Source of the DNA: Bacteriovorax sp. Seq25_V
Lineage (GTDB): Bacteria; Bdellovibrionota; Bacteriovoracia; Bacteriovoracales; Bacteriovoracaceae
Direction of reading: 5' to 3'
DNA: 64,000 nt
NCBI RefSeq assembly: GCF_000447795.1
Contig: NZ_AUNI01000009.1
Location: 310,001 to 374,000, forward strand
Positions 41,986-50,960 of the stretch are shown here, piece by piece. The stretch's first letter is position 1; every line of letters starts with the position of its first letter. Under the pieces are notes generated by a model. It saw nothing but the letters and a program-made list of their open reading frames with translations, was not told where the DNA came from and made no database searches. A program made the position numbers and the translations under genes.

Positions 41986-42985
41986 TGTTGAAGGGTCTGT
42001 AAGAGTAGACCTTCTAGGGGGAACGATTGATCTTGTTCCAATTAATCAAATCTTAAGGGACACAGTTACACTAAATATTGCAACATCTCTTAAAGCAAAA
42101 GTGGAAATTGAAGAAGTTGACTTCGATGGAATTATAATCGAGTCAAAAGATTATAACTCAACAACAAAGTTTAATTCTTCTGACTTTACCATTGAAAACT
42201 TCGACGGCGAACATTTTGGAGCTTTAAGTTTTGTCTGCCAAATTCTTGCTCATTTTAAGCTTACAAAAAATGCAAAGGTAACACTTGAATCAGGATCTCC
42301 TCCTGGTGCCGGACTTGGTGGGTCCTCATCAATGGGCGTGACCCTTTATAAGGCCCTTGCAAAATATCTGGATCAGGATTTTGATCGTTTAAAAGCAATT
42401 AATGTCGTACAAAATATTGAGTCCAAAATTCTCAATATGGGACCATGCGGATATCAAGATTACTATCCGGCACTGTTCGGCGGCGTTCTCGCTCTTGTTC
42501 CAACAAACTCACGCGTGCGTGTTGAACAACTTTACTCGGAAGAATTAAAAGAATTCTTGGAAAATAGAATTACTCTGATTTACTCAGGTGCGCTTCGCTT
42601 TTCGGCAATCAACAACTGGGAAGTTTATAAAGACTTCTTTGATAAGAGAAATGGTGTACGTGAAGGGCTTACAGAGATTGCAAAATTATCTCGTGAAGCT
42701 TATCAGGCTATTTTAGATAATCGCTTCGAAGAGCTTCTTGAACTTATCACGAGAGAGGGACAAGTTAGAGAAAGTTTATTTGAAGGCATTGTGACACCAG
42801 AGATTAGAGATTTTTTCAATCAATTAAAGAGCAAAAGTCTCGCTGACGGCATGAAAATGTGCGGAGCAGGTGGTGGAGGATGTTTTATTATTGTCCATAA
42901 AGCAAATCTTCATGATAAAATAAAAGAAGAAGCAGTGAATGCTTCAATGAAGGTATTAGACTTCAAACTTACTAACGTTATTTAG
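41975..42985 (+). CDS. GHMP-family small-molecule kinase
   Basis: The start chosen is the GTG with GGAG seven bases upstream, inside the end of hpt; an ATG frame extending to 41936 has no site. The product of about 336 aa has the GHMP signatures: EGSVRVDLLGGTIDL at the N-terminus, the phosphate loop ESGSPPGAGLGGSSSMG and the C-terminal CGAGGGGCFIIV. Members of this family include galactokinase, mevalonate kinase and heptose-7-phosphate kinase. The C-terminal CGAGGGG resembles the sugar kinases of the HddA type. The substrate is unknown. Being coupled to hpt suggests shared expression, though no pathway link is evident. Confidence 0.88.
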   Translation: MRVNVEGSVRVDLLGGTIDLVPINQILRDTVTLNIATSLKAKVEIEEVDFDGIIIESKDYNSTTKFNSSDFTIENFDGEHFGALSFVCQILAHFKLTKNAKVTLESGSPPGAGLGGSSSMGVTLYKALAKYLDQDFDRLKAINVVQNIESKILNMGPCGYQDYYPALFGGVLALVPTNSRVRVEQLYSEELKEFLENRITLIYSGALRFSAINNWEVYKDFFDKRNGVREGLTEIAKLSREAYQAILDNRFEELLELITREGQVRESLFEGIVTPEIRDFFNQLKSKSLADGMKMCGAGGGGCFIIVHKANLHDKIKEEAVNASMKVLDFKLTNVI

Positions 42986-42994
42986 GACTTTGAT

Positions 42995-43942
42995 TTGGCA
43001 GAACATCGAGTAGCAGGACTCAGTATGAAAGGTGGAAGAAAGGATAACTTTTACTTCTGCCTCCTTGATCACTTTGAAGAAAGTAATCGCTGGTTCTTAA
43101 AGTCCGTTTTACAAGTTAAAGATGACGATGAAGTTCAAGATGGTGACGATGCTATTCGTTCATGGATTGAGAAATATGAGATTGATAATCTTGTTATTGA
43201 TTTCCCTCTGACGAGACCTGCTTGTTATGACTGTGAACTTGAATGTCCTGGTATATCTAAGTGTCCTGTTCCCGAAGTGGAGTATGTACGAAATCAGGCA
43301 CAAGATATTCTTGATAAAGATATGGAGCTTCTTGAAAAGCATCCAAAAGGTTATGAAAGAGATCGAAATATTGATGATCTCTTTGATTACTCTCGTGACA
43401 TCTTTGATAAGTGGCCTGTTGAGCATCTTCTTTCAAGATCTTTTAAGAGAAGATTGAAAAAAGGTTTTCTGCCTTACTGGAATAGACCTCTTGATTTTTG
43501 GATCTGGTGTTTCTATCACGATCAACTTTTAAAACTCTTTAAAACAACATTTGATTCTTTTGGAAATACATCTCTAATGGTGGTTTCACGTTTCTCATAC
43601 ATGAAGAGGCATTTCCCAAAGAATCTTTCGATGCATGAAGCAAATGTGAATCTCATTCTCATTGAGCTAATTCGATCGAAGGTCTTACTTGTTAAGAATA
43701 TTGTTAATATGTCTGATCTTGAACTTGGGGTTGAGGCGAGACTTGATATTATTAAGAAAATTGAAAGTAAGCTTAATATTTTTATCTATGATCACGATTT
43801 GGATATTCTTGTGAAGAATCCTCGCGCTTTTGATTCATTCTTACTTGCGATTGCGGGACAGAGAAAATTATTAAATCAGATTATCAATCCACCGGAGTGG
43901 ACTGATCCTTTAAAGACGAACTTTATTTTACCGGCTTTTTAA
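42995..43942 (+). CDS. Protein of unknown function with a Cys pair, 315 aa
   Basis: The start is a TTG after AGGA. The N-terminal 70 residues (HRVAGLSMKGGRKDNFYFCL, then IDNLVIDFPLTRPACYDC) look like the opening of an RNase H-like fold (a Gly-rich beta hairpin followed by a strand ending in Asp), with a four-Cys patch CYDCELECPGISKC shortly after. The rest is helical with an aromatic WNRPLDFWIWCFYHDQLL. No known family is matched. It has no export signal. It starts 9 bases after the GHMP kinase and is probably the last gene of the hpt operon. Its end overlaps the convergent membrane protein gene by 20 bases. Confidence 0.7.
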   Translation: MAEHRVAGLSMKGGRKDNFYFCLLDHFEESNRWFLKSVLQVKDDDEVQDGDDAIRSWIEKYEIDNLVIDFPLTRPACYDCELECPGISKCPVPEVEYVRNQAQDILDKDMELLEKHPKGYERDRNIDDLFDYSRDIFDKWPVEHLLSRSFKRRLKKGFLPYWNRPLDFWIWCFYHDQLLKLFKTTFDSFGNTSLMVVSRFSYMKRHFPKNLSMHEANVNLILIELIRSKVLLVKNIVNMSDLELGVEARLDIIKKIESKLNIFIYDHDLDILVKNPRAFDSFLLAIAGQRKLLNQIINPPEWTDPLKTNFILPAF

Positions 43943-44420
43943 CTTTTTCTTTAGCCTTTTCATAAAATTTGATTCCTTGATTCAACCAAAGAAAAGCAAT
44001 ACCTATTATTAGAAAACCAATGTTGAAAAGATTTTTTAAATCAAATACAGCAAAGAGTGGCATCAAAATACCGGCACTTAGAGAATAGAATTTGATATAT
44101 GAAAGTGCACCTTTCTTTTCTTTGAAGTAGTAGAGTAGATAAACAATCACATGCACAATCAGATAAACCGAAAGAATTGATACTAAAGTTAAAATCATTA
44201 ATTCCCAAAGTTGAGCAATATATTCTTGAGGAAGTTCAACGGCTTGCCCCCCTGCTTGGCCAATGACATCCAATGCAAGCTTGAGTGATTTATCAAATTG
44301 CTCTTTATTGCCAAAACCCTTCCATAAATAAGAACAAATATAGAGGTCAGCAATAAAAGGGATGAGAATAGTTAGAAATTTGAAGTTTTTTTCGTTAGTA
44401 TTAGAGTATTGTTTTTTCAT
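43923..44420 (-). CDS. Four-helix inner-membrane protein of unknown function
   Basis: The 165-aa product has four membrane helices (LTILIPFIADLYICSYLW, LMILTLVSILSVYLIVHVIV, FYSLSAGILMPLFAVF, LFNIGFLIIGIAFLW) and a Lys-rich C-terminus (EKAKEKVKKPVK), so the tail should be cytoplasmic. AAAGG just before the ATG supports the start. It diverges from the antiporter and is convergent with the 315-aa gene. No family is recognised. Confidence 0.7.
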   Translation of the reverse strand: MKKQYSNTNEKNFKFLTILIPFIADLYICSYLWKGFGNKEQFDKSLKLALDVIGQAGGQAVELPQEYIAQLWELMILTLVSILSVYLIVHVIVYLLYYFKEKKGALSYIKFYSLSAGILMPLFAVFDLKNLFNIGFLIIGIAFLWLNQGIKFYEKAKEKVKKPVK

Positions 44421-44443
44421 CCTTTAATTATTGGAAAGAATTT

Positions 44444-45376
44444 ATGGTTTTACAAGTATTACTACTCGCATTATCAATTGTTATGCTTTACTACGGAGCA
44501 GAATTTGCACTTGAAGCTGCTGAAAAAATTGGTATGGCCCTGGGGTTATCTCCACTGGTTATCGGACTTTTAATTGTTGGCTTTGGAACTTCACTTCCTG
44601 AGTTTTTTGTTTCACAAATTTCAGCTCTTGATGGGAACCCGCAAATTGCTCTTGGAAATATTGTTGGTTCAAATATTGCTAATCTTTTTTTGATTCTTGG
44701 AATCTCTGGTTTTATGACTGAACTTTTTGTACAGAGAAAAGAAATTAAGATCCAGTTTTACCTTCACCTTGGTATTACCTCTATCCTTGCTTTTGTTCTC
44801 TTTCAAAACAGACTTTATCCTTGGGCAGCCGGACTATTTGGAGCATTCTTCGCTTTCTACTTATATGATACTTTTAAGCAGATGATGAAGCAGCGTCATC
44901 TTTCAGATTATGATAACTCAACAGATCGAGAACGTCCTCATGCTAAAGAATTTCTCTTTTTAGCAATTGGCTTTGTACTTCTCTATCTTGGGGGAGAGTT
45001 GCTAGTAGACTCTGGAACTGAGCTTGCTAAGGCCGTTGGTGTATCAAGTTATGTTATCTCCGCTGTCTTTGTTGCATTTGGAACTTCATTTCCTGAGCTT
45101 GTGACAGCAATTATGGCGTGTATTAAGAAAAAGAATACCGATCTTATTACAGGTAATATTATTGGATCGAATATTTTCAATGTGGCATTTGTTCTTGGGA
45201 GTTTATCTTTCTATAATATACCAATTGAAAATGACTTTACGATTGAGATCGTTTGTCTTTTATTTGCTTCATTATTTCTCATTGGATTAACTTTATTAAA
45301 GAAGAACTTTGGAAGATTAAGTGGTTTGATCTTTCTAGGTTTTTATGTCTATTCAGTATTCAACTGGGTTTCTTAG
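44444..45376 (+). CDS. CaCA-family calcium/cation antiporter, YrbG-like
   Basis: The 310-aa protein has the two inverted alpha repeats of sodium/calcium exchangers: VGFGTSLPEFFVSQI with LGNIVGSNIANLFL in the first half, and VAFGTSFPELVTAI with TGNIIGSNIFNVAFV in the second. About ten membrane helices in total. The family exchanges Ca2+ or another cation for Na+, H+ or K+. Its stop codon lies in the loop of a hairpin, 9 bases from the end of smpB on the other strand. Confidence 0.93.
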   Translation: MVLQVLLLALSIVMLYYGAEFALEAAEKIGMALGLSPLVIGLLIVGFGTSLPEFFVSQISALDGNPQIALGNIVGSNIANLFLILGISGFMTELFVQRKEIKIQFYLHLGITSILAFVLFQNRLYPWAAGLFGAFFAFYLYDTFKQMMKQRHLSDYDNSTDRERPHAKEFLFLAIGFVLLYLGGELLVDSGTELAKAVGVSSYVISAVFVAFGTSFPELVTAIMACIKKKNTDLITGNIIGSNIFNVAFVLGSLSFYNIPIENDFTIEIVCLLFASLFLIGLTLLKKNFGRLSGLIFLGFYVYSVFNWVS

Positions 45377-45385
45377 AAGCCCAGT
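45363..45385. terminator. Hairpin with stop codon in the loop, between convergent antiporter and smpB genes
   Basis: ACTGGGTTTC pairs with GAAGCCCAGT (one wobble pair) around TTA, part of the TAG stop at 45374-45376. It should act for one or both strands. Confidence 0.55.
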
Positions 45386-45835
45386 TTAGAAATCATCACC
45401 TCGTCTAAGCTTGCGCTCGACATCTTTCTTGGCCTGATCTTGTCTCTTGTCGTGAAGCTTCTTACCGCGTCCTAGCGCGATCTCAACCTTAACTTTGGAA
45501 CCTTTGAAATAAATCATTGTTGGAATGATTGTCATTCTTTGAGTTTTTGCGACGTGAGCAAACTCTTCAATCTCGGCCTTATTTAAAAGAAGCTTTCTTT
45601 TTCGTGCTTCTTCGTGGTTGAAGCGATTACCAAATTCATACTGGGCAATTTTCATATTGTTGATCCACATCTCGCCCTTATCATCGATTGTAATGTGAGA
45701 TTCGCCAATTGTTACTTTGCCTTCGCGTAAACTTTTAACTTCCGTTCCAACAAGAACGATTCCAGCTTCAGTTTTCTCTTCAAGAGCGTAGTCGAAAGAG
45801 GCCCTTTTATTTTTTGCGATGACTTTAATACCCAT
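45386..45835 (-). CDS. smpB: SsrA-binding protein
   Basis: The 149-aa protein matches SmpB from ASFDYALEEKTEAGIVLVGT and EVKSLREGKVTIGESHI to the C-terminal KLHDKRQDQAKKDVERKLRR. It binds tmRNA for rescue of stalled ribosomes. It starts 2 bases after the rsmA stop and ends the pal-to-smpB operon. Confidence 0.97.
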   Translation of the reverse strand: MGIKVIAKNKRASFDYALEEKTEAGIVLVGTEVKSLREGKVTIGESHITIDDKGEMWINNMKIAQYEFGNRFNHEEARKRKLLLNKAEIEEFAHVAKTQRMTIIPTMIYFKGSKVKVEIALGRGKKLHDKRQDQAKKDVERKLRRGDDF

Positions 45836-45837
45836 AA

Positions 45838-46635
45838 TTAATCTTTTAGTTTCTTATAAAGTTGTTGAATTTTATTAAGCTCGAGAGCTTCAGCTCTAAC
45901 CGTTGTCTGGAGTCCAAGACTTGTTAGTGCTGCTTCAATTTTATCACTACTTGCATAGGTCTTCAAAACATTACCGAGCTGTTTTCTCTTAAACTTGAAT
46001 ATTGTACGTAGGTAATTTTCAAGATTTGAGAATTCACTTAATGGAATTATTGGTTCTTCTTTTCTTCTAAAGGTAATTACCGCAGAGTCCACTTTCGGTG
46101 GCGGAATAAATGCCCCTGGAGGAACTTTGCAGAGTAGGGAAGCGTCAAAGTATGTAAGGCTAAGGCCCATAAGTGAGCCCATATAGTTTTTCTTCGATGC
46201 GAATGGGAATACCTTATCAGCAACTTCTTTTTGGAACATCAGTGTCATGTACTTTATCTCTGGTGTTTGCAAGAACTTGATGAGAAGTGGAGTACTCACA
46301 TTATATGGAAGGTTTGAAACAAGCCAAAGATCTTTTTCAATTCCGCGTTCCTTGATGAAAGCGGAGAAGTCGACTTCAAGAGCATCAGTGAAAGTAATGT
46401 GATCAGTTGGAAGAATATCTCCAAGATATTCGATCATACGCTCATCTTTTTCGATAACGTGTAATGGTTTTCCATGGGCCTGAAGTTTTTCTGTAAGAAT
46501 TCCTGGTCCTGGACCTACTTCAATGATGTTCTTTGAACTCGTTGCGAAGTCGTTGGTGATCTGGTCAATAACCTTTTGGTCATTTAAGAAGTGTTGACCT
46601 AGGTCTTTATTGGCCATTGGCAGTTTCTTGGCCAT
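45838..46635 (-). CDS. rsmA: 16S rRNA dimethyladenosine transferase
   Basis: The 265-aa protein has LGQHFLNDQKVIDQI, the SAM-binding IIEVGPGPGILTEKL, the catalytic SNLPYNVSTPLLIKFL, and FIPPPKVDSAVITF. It dimethylates two adjacent adenines in helix 45 of 16S rRNA. Its start shares a base with the tsaD stop. Confidence 0.97.
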   Translation of the reverse strand: MAKKLPMANKDLGQHFLNDQKVIDQITNDFATSSKNIIEVGPGPGILTEKLQAHGKPLHVIEKDERMIEYLGDILPTDHITFTDALEVDFSAFIKERGIEKDLWLVSNLPYNVSTPLLIKFLQTPEIKYMTLMFQKEVADKVFPFASKKNYMGSLMGLSLTYFDASLLCKVPPGAFIPPPKVDSAVITFRRKEEPIIPLSEFSNLENYLRTIFKFKRKQLGNVLKTYASSDKIEAALTSLGLQTTVRAEALELNKIQQLYKKLKD

Positions 46636-47693
46636 TACTTATCCTTTGTTTTATTTTTTGAAATAAAACGGCTTCTCGCATCGAGATTTAATGTTTCTGG
46701 GTATTCTATCGCATCCCCTTGGATACGTAGAGCATAGTTTGCAATCATTGCTCCATTATCAGTACAAAACTTTGGTTCTACAAAGTGTACATTTTGGAAG
46801 CTTTCATTCAGTGCGCTTCTAAGTCTTGAGTTGCATGCAACACCACCACCAACAACGATTGGTAGTTTGGCGCCAACTTTTTTGAGTGCATATTTAAGCT
46901 TTAGTTTGAGTGCTTTGACGATTGCCTCTTGGTAAGAAGCACAAACATCGAGATGGGCCTGAGTGAGGTTATCTCTATTTTCATCGGTCACATAAAGCTC
47001 TGGATTATTTTCTAAGAATTGGCGAAGTGCTGTCTTTACACCAGAGAAACTTAGGTTGGCATCTTTTGAACCGCGAAGGCCGATTGGAAATTCATATTTT
47101 TCTGGGTCACCTTTCTTTGCATAGTCGTCAATGATGCGACCAGCTGGGTAGCCAAGACCCATGAGTTTTCCACCCTTGTCAAAAGCTTCTCCAGCCGCAT
47201 CGTCGATTGTTGAACCAAGAATTTCAAATTCATCAGATCCAGTAACGTGCATATAAATACTGTGCCCACCTGAGACAAGAAGTCCGAGGTATGGGTATGA
47301 AACTTTCTGTGATAAATGAATGGCCTCAAGATGAGCATATAAGTGATTCACTGGAATAATTGGAGTCTTGTGAAGCATCGAAATTGTTTTAGCAGCATTG
47401 AGGCCTGTGAGTAGGGGACCAAGTAGGCCCGGGTAAGTCGTCACACCAATGCATGTAATATCTGAAAGAGAAATTTTTGCTTTTGTAATTGCTGTTTGGA
47501 GAAGGGGAGAAATCTTATCGAGATGATTTCTTGCCGCGATTTCAGGAACGACGCCGCCCCATGCACTAAGCATTTGTTCTTGTGAAAAACTTTCAAAGCT
47601 TAAAATCTCTGGGAAGTTTTCCCCGTTTGAGATTACAGCGATTGAGGTGTCGTCACAGCTCGTTTCAATTCCTAAAATTATGTTCTTCTTCAT
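46635..47693 (-). CDS. tsaD: tRNA N6-threonylcarbamoyladenosine synthase catalytic subunit
   Basis: The 352-aa protein has ILGIETSCDDTSIAVI at the N-terminus, metal ligands in PVNHLYAHLEAIHL, GLLVSGGHSIYM, and VVGGGVACNSRLR. TsaD adds the threonylcarbamoyl group to A37 of ANN-decoding tRNAs with TsaB and TsaE. It lies 35 bases downstream of the phosphoesterase/cytochrome fusion gene. Confidence 0.97.
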   Translation of the reverse strand: MKKNIILGIETSCDDTSIAVISNGENFPEILSFESFSQEQMLSAWGGVVPEIAARNHLDKISPLLQTAITKAKISLSDITCIGVTTYPGLLGPLLTGLNAAKTISMLHKTPIIPVNHLYAHLEAIHLSQKVSYPYLGLLVSGGHSIYMHVTGSDEFEILGSTIDDAAGEAFDKGGKLMGLGYPAGRIIDDYAKKGDPEKYEFPIGLRGSKDANLSFSGVKTALRQFLENNPELYVTDENRDNLTQAHLDVCASYQEAIVKALKLKLKYALKKVGAKLPIVVGGGVACNSRLRSALNESFQNVHFVEPKFCTDNGAMIANYALRIQGDAIEYPETLNLDARSRFISKNKTKDK

Positions 47694-47728
47694 GTCTTGT
47701 TTCTAGCAAATTTCAAGAGTTGTAGCAA

Positions 47729-49327
47729 CTATTTTGCAGGGCATCCTACGGACTTCATCATCGTTTTAATCTTCGAATCAGAAGCATCAAGGCTCATCCC
47801 ATTCTTATCCTTGTCATACCACTCTGGAGATTGCTCTTTTGTGTGACATGATAAACAGTTATTCTTGATTTCCATGTGTCTCTGTTCAGGTGTTTTCTCT
47901 CCCTCTCCAACTGAGAATGGGTGATCTTGGTGCTGATTGTGACAGTTAAGACATTGAACATTTGCAAAATTGGTAGTGACTTCGAATTTCTTATCAATCG
48001 CTGCCCACTTGGTGCCAAGTTTTACAACATCGGCTTTCTTAAGTTTGCGGATACTTTCAACTCCGGTAAAAGCCTTTTTTACCTCGGCCCAGTAGTTATC
48101 AGATTTAGATTGATCCTTCATGTGAACGATGTCCTTAAAGTTGATAAAACCACCATCTTTTCCCATTCCCACAGAGTGGCACCCAATACATGAAGTATTG
48201 TTATGCTCATTGTTGATAAGTAGGGTAGCAAAGGCAATTGAGTGAGGAGTCTTTTGCCAATGATCAGCTTGGTCAGTGTGACATTCGAGACAGCTTTGCG
48301 CTGTTTTAATCTTCTGAGCACTTGCACTTGCTGTCATAAAAAATTTCTGTTCATCATCGCGAATTCTTTCAATCTGAGTTTTGTGCTCATCGATGAATGC
48401 GATGAATGGATTTGGTTCTAATTCTTTTTTCAGTTCTTCTCTAATTTCGTGATACTTAAATGGTTCTTCGATTTCAACTTTTGTTGGAATCATTACTTCA
48501 CCAATATAGTGGTTCTTTGATAGAACTTGTACCAGCTTTGTCTGTCCCACTTCATTTGGAAAATTAGTAAAGCTTTGTGAGTGAGAGCCAATCACCCAAC
48601 TAATTTGTGGAAACTTTTTAGCAAGCTCAACATCAGCGTCCATACCGGCATGAGAAAGAGCAAAGAGAAGATGGTTCTTGTTTTTATTGTCATAACCTTG
48701 CTCTTTTAGTTCAGGGAGAATTTTTTCAAGAGCTTTTTCTGGTGTTAAAAAATCTGGCTGAAACCCTTGCTGTAAAGTCGTAGGGTCAAGAAATCCAAGA
48801 AGGAAAATTTTCTTTTCCCCAAACTCAAGGATAACATATTTTTTGTGCTTGATTATATTTTCATCAGAGAGATTAGAAAGTAGAAATTGAAATTTAACTT
48901 TTTCTTGGACATTTCTAAGAAATCCCCACCCCAGGGCAAGGTCATGATCACCTGGGACCATATATTGAAGGCCTAGTTTATCAAGTCCTACAGCGAGATT
49001 CATCGCTGCAAAGGTAAGTGATTTCTGTAAGTGTTTTGGAATAACGCTTGAAGGAAATAGCGTATCGCCTGTATCAACATATAAAATTTCTTTTTCTTTT
49101 TTTAGTTTAGAAAATAGTCCTGCAACTTGTGGAAGACCACCAAGAGGAAAGTGACGACAACCACATGGATGAGTTTCACCCATAATTGAACTTGAAAAGA
49201 CAATTGAAAAATGTGGTTTATCAATATTGATCTCGTCCGTATTATATTTTTGGTCGAGACCGATAAGAGTTTCACAGGAAGTTAGTAGAGCACCAAGTGC
49301 AATTGTTGATAGAATTTTTTTTAACAC
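47729..49327 (-). CDS. Lipoprotein with metallophosphoesterase domain fused to tetraheme cytochrome c domain
   Basis: The start is a GTG after AGGAGGAG. The 532-aa product has a lipoprotein signal (ALLTSC lipobox). The N-terminal half resembles 5'-nucleotidase/UshA-type phosphoesterases: FSIVFSSSIMGETHPCGC, GGLPQVAGLF, LYVDTGDTLF, YMVPGDHDLALG, LLFALSHAGMDADVEL and VIGSHSQSF. The C-terminal half (from about residue 340) has four CxxCH haem sites: SCLECHTDQADHW, SCIGCHSVG, QCLNCHNQH and SCLSCHTKE, like the cytochrome c554 fold. The product should sit in the envelope with four covalent haems. Fusions of this general type occur in some bacteria, but the role is not known. Metal ligands in the phosphoesterase half look partly altered: the first DxH motif is replaced by a CGCRH segment. 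Confidence 0.85.
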   Translation of the reverse strand: MLKKILSTIALGALLTSCETLIGLDQKYNTDEINIDKPHFSIVFSSSIMGETHPCGCRHFPLGGLPQVAGLFSKLKKEKEILYVDTGDTLFPSSVIPKHLQKSLTFAAMNLAVGLDKLGLQYMVPGDHDLALGWGFLRNVQEKVKFQFLLSNLSDENIIKHKKYVILEFGEKKIFLLGFLDPTTLQQGFQPDFLTPEKALEKILPELKEQGYDNKNKNHLLFALSHAGMDADVELAKKFPQISWVIGSHSQSFTNFPNEVGQTKLVQVLSKNHYIGEVMIPTKVEIEEPFKYHEIREELKKELEPNPFIAFIDEHKTQIERIRDDEQKFFMTASASAQKIKTAQSCLECHTDQADHWQKTPHSIAFATLLINNEHNNTSCIGCHSVGMGKDGGFINFKDIVHMKDQSKSDNYWAEVKKAFTGVESIRKLKKADVVKLGTKWAAIDKKFEVTTNFANVQCLNCHNQHQDHPFSVGEGEKTPEQRHMEIKNNCLSCHTKEQSPEWYDKDKNGMSLDASDSKIKTMMKSVGCPAK

Positions 49328-49336
49328 AAACTCCTC

Positions 49337-50101
49337 CTAGAGTTTAGAGAGCATCTCCTTCGCAGTTTTCACTCTCTTGTGTTTTGGAAACTTTGCAATC
49401 ATTTCTTGCAGAGTTTGTTTGGCCTGTTCTTTTTGTCCTAGGCGATCAAATGTTCGGGCCAAATGAATAAGTCCATTAGCATTATATGTACTTGATGAAT
49501 GCTCAGTATAAAGTCTAGAGAAATAAGTCATTGCGTCTTGGTTATTTTTTGTGATGTAGGAAACCATACCAAGATTGTGAAGGATTCGTGCTCGCTTCGA
49601 AGACTTATATTTGTTACTCGCTAGAAGAGCCTCGAGTAGGGGCTTGGCTTCAGAATACTTTCCTTTGCCATAAATTGACATCGCTTCATCATATTCATTT
49701 AATTTTTTTTTTGGAGCAGAAGCGCTTTTTAATGTTCCAAGAATCTCTTTAATAAACTTATCTTGATCAGCCAGACGAGTTTCGATAGAAGTCATTTTAA
49801 CATTTTGATCGTTAACTTGAGTCGTTAGAGTTTTAATGATTTCTTCTAAGGCCTTGATTCTTTCATCCATCTTAGCCGTTGTTTCATTCTTTGAGTGTCC
49901 AGTTTCTTCTAGGACACCTTGGAACTCTTGCATTCTTTCTTCAAGATTTTGAAGTTTAACTGTTACATCAGCCGTTAACTTTTGGCCCTGTGACATTTGT
50001 ACAGACATTGAGTTTATTAGTTGTTCACGTTTAATTTGTTCTTGTGTCTTACAGCTTGTAGCAATGAGAACAAGTAGTGAAAGTGATATTATTTTTTTCA
50101 T
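49337..50101 (-). CDS. CpoB/YbgF-like TPR protein of the Tol-Pal cluster
   Basis: The 254-aa product has a lipoprotein signal (VLIATSC lipobox). A coiled coil with heptads (MQEFQGVLEETGH, IETRLADQDKFIKEIL) follows, then TPR repeats at the C-terminus (EYDEAMSIYGKGKYSEAK, IHLARTFDRLGQKEQAKQTL). This coil-then-TPR arrangement is that of CpoB/YbgF, which coordinates peptidoglycan synthesis with Tol-Pal constriction. The lipid anchor differs from E. coli CpoB, which is soluble. Pal two genes upstream supports the call. Confidence 0.85.
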   Translation of the reverse strand: MKKIISLSLLVLIATSCKTQEQIKREQLINSMSVQMSQGQKLTADVTVKLQNLEERMQEFQGVLEETGHSKNETTAKMDERIKALEEIIKTLTTQVNDQNVKMTSIETRLADQDKFIKEILGTLKSASAPKKKLNEYDEAMSIYGKGKYSEAKPLLEALLASNKYKSSKRARILHNLGMVSYITKNNQDAMTYFSRLYTEHSSSTYNANGLIHLARTFDRLGQKEQAKQTLQEMIAKFPKHKRVKTAKEMLSKL

Positions 50102-50118
50102 AAGAATTTCCTAGGAAA

Positions 50119-50418
50119 TTAGAGACTGTCTAAAGCTTTTTTCTTATATGCCTTAAATTCAGCTTGCTCTGCAAACTTCTGTGATAGTTCTGCGTATTTT
50201 TTTGCTTGGTTAAAGAATTTTCTACGATAGCTTGATTTAGCTTTTAGGTAGTAGTACTCAGATTTTCTATAAAGGTTAGGGGCAAGCGTTTGTGCTCCTG
50301 CATCTTTTGCTGCAATGAAAGCAGTCTGAGCATATGTCATTTCTAATTTAGGACGTGCGGTAGTTAAACCGCACGCCGTAAATATAAATAATGTTGAAAA
50401 TAGAACAATATTCTTCAT
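50119..50418 (-). CDS. DUF4398-type small lipoprotein
   Basis: The 99-aa product has a lipoprotein signal (FIFTAC lipobox) and a mature part (TYAQTAFIAAKDAGAQTLAP, then YLKAKSSYRRKFFNQAKKYA) matching DUF4398, a helical hairpin often found next to OmpA/Pal genes. It sits between pal and the cpoB-like gene, with gaps of 3 and 17 bases. Confidence 0.85.
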   Translation of the reverse strand: MKNIVLFSTLFIFTACGLTTARPKLEMTYAQTAFIAAKDAGAQTLAPNLYRKSEYYYLKAKSSYRRKFFNQAKKYAELSQKFAEQAEFKAYKKKALDSL

Positions 50419-50421
50419 AGA

Positions 50422-50919
50422 TTATTTTGCAGTAACTACAAAATTTCCTCTTCTATTTTGTGACCAAGCACCATCTTCGTGACCAAATGCAACTGGTCTT
50501 TCTTTACCGTAAGAAATTGTAGAAATTCTTCCAGCTGAAACACCCATAGCAACTAGGTAGTTCTTAATTGACTTAGCTCTTTTTTCTCCAAGAGCGATGT
50601 TGTACTGTACACCACCTCTCTCATCACAGTGACCTTCAACTTGTACTTCAACAGAAGTGTTCTCTTTTAAGAATTCAGCGTTTCTATCAAGAGTCGCTTT
50701 TGTTGAACCTGTAAGAGACGCAGAGTTGAAATCAAAGTAAACTGTAGAAAGTGCACCAGCTTTACCTGAATCTGAGTCACCATTAACTTCTAGGTTTGAA
50801 GAGTCTGCAGTTGAAACAGCAGGAGTTGATCCTTCTGAATCAGATTTAGTAGCTCCACCACCACAACTTGTAAGAGCTAAAGCACCAGCAAGAAATAGAA
50901 CATTAAAAATTTTTTTCAT
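50422..50919 (-). CDS. pal: Peptidoglycan-associated lipoprotein
   Basis: The second of two adjacent ATGs is chosen for better spacing to AGGAG. The protein has a lipoprotein signal (ALALTSC lipobox), a Ser/Asp-rich linker and an OmpA-C domain: YFDFNSASLTGSTKATLDRN, VQVEGHCDERGGVQYNIALG, RAKSIKNYLVAMGV, ISYGKERPV. The conserved Asp and Arg for diaminopimelate binding are in the GHCDERG to EKRAKS stretch. It anchors the outer membrane to peptidoglycan. It opens a seven-gene operon with cpoB-like, cytochrome fusion, tsaD, rsmA and smpB. Confidence 0.96.
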   Translation of the reverse strand: MKKIFNVLFLAGALALTSCGGGATKSDSEGSTPAVSTADSSNLEVNGDSDSGKAGALSTVYFDFNSASLTGSTKATLDRNAEFLKENTSVEVQVEGHCDERGGVQYNIALGEKRAKSIKNYLVAMGVSAGRISTISYGKERPVAFGHEDGAWSQNRRGNFVVTAK

Positions 50920-50960
50920 CATATTCTCCTAATTAAAGTAGTTGGTTGTTATATAATTTT

